The notes below the pieces were generated by a model. That model did not search any database, was not told the DNA's origin, and worked only from the letters and a program-made list of their open reading frames with translations. Made by a program: the position numbers and the translations under genes. This document shows positions 6,085-10,129 of a stretch of DNA of 10,129 bases, in pieces (position 1 is the first letter of the stretch; the number at the start of each line of letters is the position of its first letter). This DNA is from DAIDHK01 sp035510695 (GTDB taxonomy: Bacteria > Patescibacteriota > Microgenomatia > Levybacterales > UBA12049), in the NCBI GenBank assembly GCA_035510695.1, contig DATKGO010000049.1:1-10129 (forward strand). Reading direction: 5' to 3'.

Positions 6085-6423
6085 ATGAATAAAAAACAGA
6101 AAACAGTAGTTAAACGTTCATTAACAGATGATCAGCTGGAAGCCCTAATTGAAGAAGCGACGGTTGATACTTATGATGAATATGAAGCTCGGGTTGGATT
6201 TTTAACAATGATTCAAGATAACGTTACCGTACCGTTTCAAGCAACACTAAATGGGGAAGCGGTTACTGTATCTGGGATTGATGGAAACGATAGAGTAATC
6301 AAAGCATTGATAAAAGAGAACAGTAAATCAATTCCTGTGGATATTCTTGATTTAGAGATTAATACTTCTTTGGTTTCTAGGAGTGAGTGGATTGTAGCTT
6401 ATTATAAATGGGAGAGAGGATAA
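6085..6423 (+). CDS. Small CcbP-like (calcium-binding protein family) protein
   Basis: A 112-residue acidic protein. The core reads TYDEYEARVGFLTMIQDNVT, then VPFQATLNGEAVTVSGIDG, then IPVDILDLEI, SRSEWIVAYYKWERG. This resembles proteins I associate with the CcbP calcium-binding family (PF11535), first described in cyanobacteria: an E/D-rich helix, a G-F/W-x-x-M-x-D-x-x-x-x-P-F core, and a small beta-domain with IPxxDL. Calcium binding is not demonstrable from sequence, since no EF-hand is present. The ATG at 6085 is preferred over the TTG at 6076 because the predicted transcript begins about 6077. It is divergent from the four-gene operon and shares its promoter region, so the two may be co-regulated. 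Confidence 0.6.
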   Translation: MNKKQKTVVKRSLTDDQLEALIEEATVDTYDEYEARVGFLTMIQDNVTVPFQATLNGEAVTVSGIDGNDRVIKALIKENSKSIPVDILDLEINTSLVSRSEWIVAYYKWERG

Positions 6424-6430
6424 TATCGCG

Positions 6431-6497
6431 TAAAATAAATCGGAATTAAAAAAGACAATTTTGTTTACGCTAATTATAATGGTTCGATTTTATTTTA
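6431..6497. repeat. Imperfect inverted repeat between convergent genes
   Basis: TAAAATAAATCG (6431-6442) and CGATTTTATTTTA (6485-6497) are inverted copies with one inserted base. A competing pair, GCGTAAA (6428-6434) and TTTACGC (6464-6470), is perfect over 7 bases. The 158-base gap holds no gene. The repeats could slow converging transcription but do not form a classic terminator. Confidence 0.35.
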
Positions 6498-6556
6498 AAC
6501 TCCGATTACTACAAAAGAAGAACTGACGCAATCTATAAAAACATAAACTACTTCAT

Positions 6557-6578
6557 ATAAAAAGACTCCAATTGGGAC
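6557..6578 (-). terminator. Weak candidate terminator after the HU gene
   Basis: Just past the HU stop codon the minus strand reads AGTCC-CAATT-GGAGT followed by CTTTTTAT. The arms pair at four of five positions, with a G-G mismatch, and a T5 run follows. The stem is short and marginal. Confidence 0.25.
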
Positions 6579-6581
6579 TTC

Positions 6582-6833
6582 CTAATCTGAATCATTATAT
6601 GTTGAAGACCAACCCAGCATACTCCGCATCCTTTGAGAAGGGTTGAATTTAAAAACCGTCCCGCTTGACCGTCCATCGATATAAAAAGTTCCAAAACCCG
6701 GTAAAGTTACCTTCTCTCGTCTTTTTAGCGACTGAAAAATACCTTCCAGGACAGCATCGACCCATTTTCCGGCATTATCGCTATCCGTATTCATTTCATT
6801 AGCTAATTTTTCAATCAGCTGCTGCTTTTTCAT
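6582..6833 (-). CDS. HU/IHF-like DNA-binding protein with shortened arm
   Basis: An 83-residue member of the bacterial HU/IHF architectural protein family. The N-terminal helices (KKQQLIEKLANEM, then WVDAVLEGIFQSLKRRE) and the K-V-T-L-PGFGTFYI strand are typical. The usual long DNA-embracing beta arm with its tip proline (about 25 residues in HU) is reduced to a few residues between FYIDGRSS and TVFKFNPSQRMRSMLG, and the tail ends in WSSTY. DNA bending by intercalation is therefore unlikely, but dimerisation and backbone binding should remain. I recall a recurring HU variant with the F-x-F-N-P-S-Q-x-x-R ending, so this is probably not degeneration. The start ATG at 6833 lies 4 bases after the UPF0158 stop and replaces a longer frame overlapping that gene. 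The pair is clearly an operon. Confidence 0.8.
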   Translation of the reverse strand: MKKQQLIEKLANEMNTDSDNAGKWVDAVLEGIFQSLKRREKVTLPGFGTFYIDGRSSGTVFKFNPSQRMRSMLGWSSTYNDSD

Positions 6834-6837
6834 ATCT

Positions 6838-7347
6838 TTACGATGGTTCCTTTTTCGCCAATTCTTCACACGACTTGCAGTCATCAGAAAAATCAAACTC
6901 TTCGGTAATCCTCATTGGTAAATTCTCAAACCATTCTTTCATTGCCTCATAAAGGCTATCGTTTTCCCATTGATGCCAGCCGTCTATCCACCCATCCCCA
7001 ATTGTATAGAGTACATCTTTAAATCGCCGGAATACTTCTTTTCCCTGAATTGCCATCGACAGCTTCTCCGCAGTCTGCTCATCTTCCTTCGCGACTATAT
7101 CATCAATGAAATCCTTCATCCATCGATACTGTTCCTCTGAAGGAATCCGTTTGATAGCAATATACCTACTATCCTCCATCTCTTCAAGTCGATTTTCAAT
7201 AGCTTCATCTGAATCACTATAGTTCGAAATGAATATAATCTCACCCGTTTCCGTATCCAAAAAATGATAATTCTCCAAATCACTGTCTTGCATCGCTAGC
7301 TCAACCATGTTTTCATCGATTTTTTTCCCATTCGGAAGTTTAAACAT
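6838..7347 (-). CDS. UPF0158 family protein
   Basis: A 169-residue acidic protein matching the UPF0158 pattern (PF03682). It has LDTETGEIIFIS near residue 30, then RYIAIKRIPSEEQYRWMKDF (61-80), then AIQGKEVFRRFKDVL (99-113) and W-x-x-W-x-x-x-S-L-Y-E-A-M-K-E-W-F. The family is uncharacterised, so no reaction can be assigned. A C-x-x-C pair (CKSCEELAKK) lies at the C-terminus. The ATG at 7347 has TATGAT (7363-7368) upstream, which would give a leader of about 8 bases, but I see no convincing -35. It is co-transcribed with the armless HU gene, 4 bases between stop and next start. Confidence 0.78.
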   Translation of the reverse strand: MFKLPNGKKIDENMVELAMQDSDLENYHFLDTETGEIIFISNYSDSDEAIENRLEEMEDSRYIAIKRIPSEEQYRWMKDFIDDIVAKEDEQTAEKLSMAIQGKEVFRRFKDVLYTIGDGWIDGWHQWENDSLYEAMKEWFENLPMRITEEFDFSDDCKSCEELAKKEPS

Positions 7348-7451
7348 ATTTGCAATAATTTTATCATAAGAACAATAATGTATAAATCGCTATTTTTTAA
7401 CAAGTGGTTGTATCAGAGATTTATGCTGGTATATAATAGTTTGGAACGTAA

Positions 7452-7572
7452 AACCTATCCTGGGAGTACATCCAGTAGGTTCGAATTTCATCCGTACTCG
7501 CCAGCCGACGTTGACGCCTGGCTTTCCAGCGTCACTAATAGCTTGATACACCGGGCTAAATCTTAATTCGAA
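7452..7572. other. GC-richer gene-free segment with nested inverted repeats
   Basis: No convincing gene lies between 7348 and 7730. Within that gap the segment is richer in GC and full of pairing arms. AACCTA/TAGGTT (7452-7457 with 7476-7481) is stacked on CTGG/CCAG (7460-7463 with 7472-7475). TTGACG-C-CTGG (from 7511) pairs with CCAG-CGTCA (7526-7534) around a CTTT loop. TTCGAATT (7480-7487) pairs with AATTCGAA (7565-7572), enclosing the second hairpin. GCCAG/CTGGC (7500-7504 with 7518-7522) competes with that hairpin. A short open frame on each strand spans the segment, but their composition looks incidental. It could be a structured RNA, a miniature mobile element or a recombination-site remnant. 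I cannot match it to a known family. Confidence 0.4.
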
Positions 7573-7678
7573 AGTTAAATTTATCAAATAGAGAACTAGC
7601 TTCAATTTTTTAATACCCGTCGTGGACTTCGAACAATGTAATATTATACCAATTTAAGGTTTAAACTCATTTTAACTA

Positions 7679-7718
7679 TTGCATAGATATGCATAGATTT
7701 GGTAAAATATGCATAGAT
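7679..7718 (+). promoter_or_regulatory. Promoter with three phased operator-like repeats
   Basis: GCATAGAT occurs at 7681-7688, 7691-7698 and 7711-7718, i.e. with spacings of exactly 10 and 20 bases, the same DNA face. The second and third copies extend to GCATAGATTTGG. They overlap a promoter-like pair, TTGCAT (7679-7684), 18 bp and TAAAAT (7703-7708), with a start near 7715. The arrangement fits binding sites for the HTH protein encoded directly downstream (autoregulation); that is inference. Confidence 0.55.
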
Positions 7719-7730
7719 TTGGACGTATTT

Positions 7731-8465
7731 ATGAAAAACAAACTCGTATCAATAGGTAAAGCTGCAAAGGAGATTGGCGTTTCTATAGATACTCTGAGAA
7801 GATGGGACAGCGCGGGACGATTAAAATCAACTCGTAGCGGTATAAAGGGGCATAGGTATTATTTGAAAGAGGATATCGAGGATTTTTTGCAAGACCCAAC
7901 AGCTTTGGCTCGAAATTGGATAGTAGCACCTCAAGGATTTAGACCTCGGGCTGAAATGTATTGCGAGACTCGTGATGTCTTTCAAGCTCGCTTAGAAAGC
8001 TTTGAATCAAAACTTAGCAGGATTGCTCCATTGACTACCACGTCACTTATTACTGCAGTTGCTGGTGAGATTGGAAATAACTCCTACGATCACAATTTAG
8101 GAAATTGGCCTGATATTCCGGGTATTTTCTTTTCATATTCTATGCGAAATAGAACAGTAGTACTGGCCGATCGAGGATTAGGCATTTTAGCAACCCTTAG
8201 AAGAGTACGTCCAAATCTTGTTAATTCTGAAGAGGCTTTAAAAGTGGCATTTACTGAAATATTATCAGGACGATACCCAGAAGCTCGGGGCAATGGCCTA
8301 AAATTTGTCAGAGCAGTTATTATTGATAATCCATTTACTCTTGATTTTCAGACAGGTGATGCACACTTGTTCTTAAAAGAAAACGATAGAAATGTGATTG
8401 TAGAAAAGATTGATGTAGAAATAAGCGGTTGTTTTGTTATAATAGAATTTGAGAGTTTAATATGA
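7731..8465 (+). CDS. MerR/excisionase-type HTH fused to GHKL (HATPase) domain
   Basis: A 244-residue fusion. Residues 5-55 are a MerR-like HTH: SIGKAAKEIGVSIDTLRRWD, then S-A-G-R-L-K-S-T-R-S-G-I-K-G-H-R-Y-Y plus a D-I-E-D-F-L tail. A linker with EMYCETRDVFQARLESFESK leads to a histidine-kinase-like ATP-binding fold. Its N box is EIGNNSYDHN (E113, N117), its G1 box DRGLGI (147-152) and its G2 box ARGNGL (185-190). There is no phosphoacceptor His domain, so it is not a sensor kinase. It is closer to a GHKL switch kinase or ATP-gated regulator. The ATG at 7731 is preferred: it follows the predicted transcript start near 7715 and a GGA at 7720-7722. The in-frame ATG at 7689 would fall inside the operator repeats and precede the start. 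It overlaps the STAS-like gene by ATGA. Confidence 0.82.
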   Translation: MKNKLVSIGKAAKEIGVSIDTLRRWDSAGRLKSTRSGIKGHRYYLKEDIEDFLQDPTALARNWIVAPQGFRPRAEMYCETRDVFQARLESFESKLSRIAPLTTTSLITAVAGEIGNNSYDHNLGNWPDIPGIFFSYSMRNRTVVLADRGLGILATLRRVRPNLVNSEEALKVAFTEILSGRYPEARGNGLKFVRAVIIDNPFTLDFQTGDAHLFLKENDRNVIVEKIDVEISGCFVIIEFESLI

Positions 8466-8725
8466 AAATTCAAGTAAATAAATTTGGCATGACATTGGTA
8501 TCTCGACCCTCTGGAAAAGAGGCATGGTTAGCATTTCAACCTACTCTTAATGAAATTCCTGAGAATGAAGATATTATTGTTGATTTTGAAGGTGTGGTTG
8601 TGCTGACTCCATCATGGGCAGATGAATTTCTTTCGCCGCTTCGTCTCAGGTTTAAAGACAGAGTAAAACTAGAAAATATAGATAACCCTTCAGTTTCAGC
8701 AACATTGAAAATACTTGGAAAGTAG
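8462..8725 (+). CDS. STAS-like protein (DUF4325 type)
   Basis: An 87-residue single-domain protein. The segment IIVDFEGVVVLTPSWADEFL (38-57) is the STAS-like signature I associate with DUF4325: a beta strand, then T/S-P-S/x at the start of a helix. T49 or S51 occupies the place where anti-anti-sigma factors of the SpoIIAA type are phosphorylated. The start ATG shares the stop of the HTH-ATPase gene (ATGA, 8462-8465), so both are made together. The natural reading is that the GHKL domain binds ATP and docks with, or phosphorylates, this partner, changing DNA binding by the HTH. No sigma-factor gene is nearby. The family call is good; the mechanism is inferred. Confidence 0.75.
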   Translation: MKIQVNKFGMTLVSRPSGKEAWLAFQPTLNEIPENEDIIVDFEGVVVLTPSWADEFLSPLRLRFKDRVKLENIDNPSVSATLKILGK

Positions 8726-8855
8726 ATCTATAAATATTTTCCAAAACAACTCATTTAGATTTAGTTTTATCTTTTATTGAGACTGTTTGAATATTTGTCT
8801 TAATTGTTCTAGCCAAGCGAGTGTTAGTACGAATTGTTTATACGTCGGGCAGCAA

Positions 8856-9304
8856 ATGGATAATTTAATATCAATAATTAATTACATCGTCAGCAAAAGC
8901 ACCAAATTAAAAAATAAATTTACAGATGCCTCTTCTGCTCCGGTTGAATTTGCGTGTGTCTTTTGTCAAAACGAAAAGGAATATAAAGAATTCACGGATT
9001 CCATAGAGAAAATTGGAAAAACTATTGAGAAAACTCCTACCGGTTTTACATACTTATTAGACAAGCCAATTGAAACAATAGCCGGACCACTAAAATTGGT
9101 TAAGATTCGCAAATCTGATTTTCGTAAAGAAAAAGGAGATGCCGATTTTAATACACACTACGAGGAATTCAAGAAAAAATACCAAAATAATCCAAAGTTT
9201 GAGTTGGTAAAAAAGATACTTTTGAAATGTTGAGATTGTCGGATTCCGGCTATGATGTAATGGCGTGTTTTTCAAACATTCCAAAAAGTAAAACCTTGAG
9301 GTAA
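8856..9304 (+). CDS. Uncharacterised, possibly VOC-fold protein; needs -1 frameshift
   Basis: Read straight, the frame ends at TGA 9231-9233 after KFELVKKILLKC. A -1 shift at 9209-9215 instead continues D-T-F-E-M-L-R-L-S-D-S-G-Y-D-V-M-A-C-F-S-N to TAA at 9302-9304, giving 149 residues. The family pattern I recall (E-F-A-C-V-F-x-Q-N-E-x-E-Y near the start, T-P-T-G-x-x-x-L-L-x-x-P-I-E-T, G-P-L-K-L-x-K-I-R, K-G-D-A-D-F-N, then D-F-E-M-x-x-L-x-D and D-V-x-A-Y-F-S-N) requires the shifted tail. Function is unknown. The repeated beta-alpha layout is compatible with a VOC/YecM-like fold, a tentative call. The ATG at 8856 is preferred over TTG at 8787, because the 23 extra residues are Cys/Ser-rich and look non-coding. 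No clear promoter or SD is seen. It is either programmed frameshifting or a one-base disruption. Confidence 0.6.
9209..9215 (+). other. A AAA AAG slippery heptamer
   Basis: The heptamer is in the correct phase: 0-frame codons are GTA AAA AAG. It is the same sequence used for -1 frameshifting in E. coli dnaX. After slippage the next codon is GAT at 9215, opening the family-like tail. A short GTCGG-ATT-CCGGC hairpin (one G-U pair) lies about 22 bases downstream, further away than usual stimulators. No Shine-Dalgarno-like string is evident about 10 bases upstream. Confidence 0.55.
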
Positions 9305-9350
9305 AACTATACCGCTCACTTTTTTGAGTTAGATAATTTGTTAACACTTC

Positions 9351-9917
9351 TCAAACTTTGTTGTAACGGAAACATTGAATTTGATGATCATTTACCATTC
9401 CAACTGCTTGCATAAAAGAATAACAAATAGTCGGACCAACAAATTTATATCCTCTTTTGAGTAAATCTTTGCTCATTGCTTCAGCTTCTTTTGTTTTGGT
9501 GGGATAATCCTTCAGACTCTTGAAAGCGTGCTTTATTTGTTTGTTTCCAACAAATTGCCAAATATATGTATGGAAACTGCCGAATTCTTTCTGAATTTCA
9601 AGGAATGCTTTTGCATTTTGGATAGTTGCTGATATCTTGAGTTTGTTTCGGACAATGCCTTCATTTAAAAGAAGAGACGCAATTTTTTTATCATCATACG
9701 CAGCTACTCTTTTAACATCAAATTTATCGAACGCCTTTTCATAATTGTTTCTTTTCTTTAAGATAGTTGTCCAAGAAAGTCCTGCCTGTGCTCCTTCAAG
9801 AATTAACATTTCAAAAAGTTTTCTGTCATTATTAACAGGAACACCCCACTCTAAATCGTGATAAGTAATATTTAGAGGATCGGTAGCCCATTCGCATCTT
9901 GTTTTATCGGTAGTCAT
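9351..9917 (-). CDS. tag: DNA-3-methyladenine glycosylase I
   Basis: A 188-residue protein that removes 3-methyladenine from alkylated DNA in base-excision repair. It follows E. coli Tag almost throughout: RCEWATDPLNITYHDLEWGV, then FEMLILEGAQAGLSWTTILK, then KRGYKFVGPTICYSFMQAVG and VNDHQ at the end. The zinc ligands are all present (C8, H20, H178, C182, matching Cys4, His17, His175 and Cys179 of E. coli Tag), and E41 matches the active-site glutamate E38. The ATG at 9917 puts C8 at the expected N-terminal position; in-frame codons up to 10031 look unrelated to the family. No good SD is adjacent: AAGGAG is about 20 bases away. A weak TTGTTA-17-TACAGA pair would start transcription at the ATG. 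It converges with the frameshift gene, 46 bases between stops. Confidence 0.95.
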   Translation of the reverse strand: MTTDKTRCEWATDPLNITYHDLEWGVPVNNDRKLFEMLILEGAQAGLSWTTILKKRNNYEKAFDKFDVKRVAAYDDKKIASLLLNEGIVRNKLKISATIQNAKAFLEIQKEFGSFHTYIWQFVGNKQIKHAFKSLKDYPTKTKEAEAMSKDLLKRGYKFVGPTICYSFMQAVGMVNDHQIQCFRYNKV

Positions 9918-10064
9918 AGATAATCTGTAAATTCCTATCTCCTTTTTAACAAATTTTATAATCATTTTCAATCTCATTCTAAATTCTCCGTAACCGTCCA
10001 CGAGTTTCCAAGGTAGCCACAAAATTTGCAAAAGTAATAAAATATCTGCTAGGCTAATAATCCT

Positions 10065-10129
10065 ATGTTTGTTTCACTGCCTGAATACACACAAAGACTT
10101 CGTATTGATCTAAGACGCAAAACTGTTCA
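10065..10129 (+). CDS. Start of a possible gene running off the right edge
   Basis: Twenty-one open codons beginning MFVSLPEYTQRLRIDLRRKT continue past the window end. The text is basic and plausible as protein but too short to assign. TAATAA at 10055-10060 lies 4 bases before the ATG and could be a -10 for a leaderless transcript, with no convincing -35. It is divergent from tag. Confidence 0.4.
   Translation, partial: MFVSLPEYTQRLRIDLRRKTV

Noticed and set aside
6834..6896. Longer N-terminus for the HU-like protein
   Set aside because: The extra 21 residues overlap the UPF0158 coding region and do not resemble HU; the ATG at 6833 gives a standard N-terminus.
7378..7605. Short open frames on both strands in the gap before the HTH-ATPase gene
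   Set aside because: They overlap each other across the inverted-repeat segment, have no ribosome binding site or recognisable domain, and their sequence is explained by the repeat arms.
7681..7718. CRISPR-like or plasmid-origin iterons
   Set aside because: Only three 8-bp copies with 2- and 12-base gaps; too short for CRISPR, and no replication gene is adjacent.
7689..7730. Upstream ATG for the HTH-ATPase gene
   Set aside because: It lies within the repeat/promoter region, upstream of the predicted transcript start, and adds 14 residues that do not belong to the HTH fold.
9301..9330. Terminator between the frameshift gene and tag
   Set aside because: CTCA/TGAG around a T run is only a 4-bp stem with the T run in the loop, not after it.
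9918..10031. Longer N-terminus for tag
   Set aside because: It places 38 unrelated residues before the zinc-ligand cysteine, which in the family lies within the first ten residues.

Overview
This is an AT-rich bacterial stretch with small, tightly packed genes and the standard genetic code. I cannot place it firmly. Low GC, many short uncharacterised genes, almost no Shine-Dalgarno sequences and several -10 boxes sitting directly in front of start codons suggest an uncultured bacterium, possibly a candidate-phylum lineage. That placement is a guess and nothing in the window proves it.

Left part (1-2860) is an accessory, patchwork region. It opens with the N-terminal third of a YraQ/ArsP-type permease (minus strand, running off the window). 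Next is the C-terminal stub of an ISAzo13-type transposase. A leaderless ribbon-helix-helix/PIN toxin-antitoxin pair follows, framed by two near-identical 26-bp direct repeats. Then come the 3' end (domains V and VI) of a group II intron, a VOC-fold (glyoxalase/bleomycin-resistance type) gene that starts one base after the apparent intron end and has lost its normal C-terminus, and an acidic gene of unknown function.

Middle part (2881-6423) is a minus-strand cluster of four uncharacterised genes. It is fired from a compact divergent promoter at 6020-6084, which also drives a small plus-strand CcbP-like gene. Two of the four proteins look like nucleic-acid binders: one has a winged-helix-like N-terminus plus CxxC, the other a small HTH-like domain plus coiled coil. 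The other two resemble widespread protein families without known function.

Right part (6582-10129) holds a UPF0158-HU gene pair, then a GC-richer gene-free segment with several nested inverted repeats. Next is a two-gene regulatory module: an HTH/GHKL-ATPase fusion overlapping a DUF4325-type STAS-like gene, with three phased copies of an 8-bp repeat across its promoter. It is followed by a gene whose conserved C-terminus is reached only by a -1 shift at a perfect A AAA AAG heptamer, then by the convergent DNA-3-methyladenine glycosylase I gene (tag) and the first codons of a possible plus-strand gene at the edge.

The strongest candidates for undescribed biology are the HTH-ATPase/STAS switch with phased operators, the frameshift gene beside it, and the four-gene operon. 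Family assignments come from reading the translations by eye; no database search was run.
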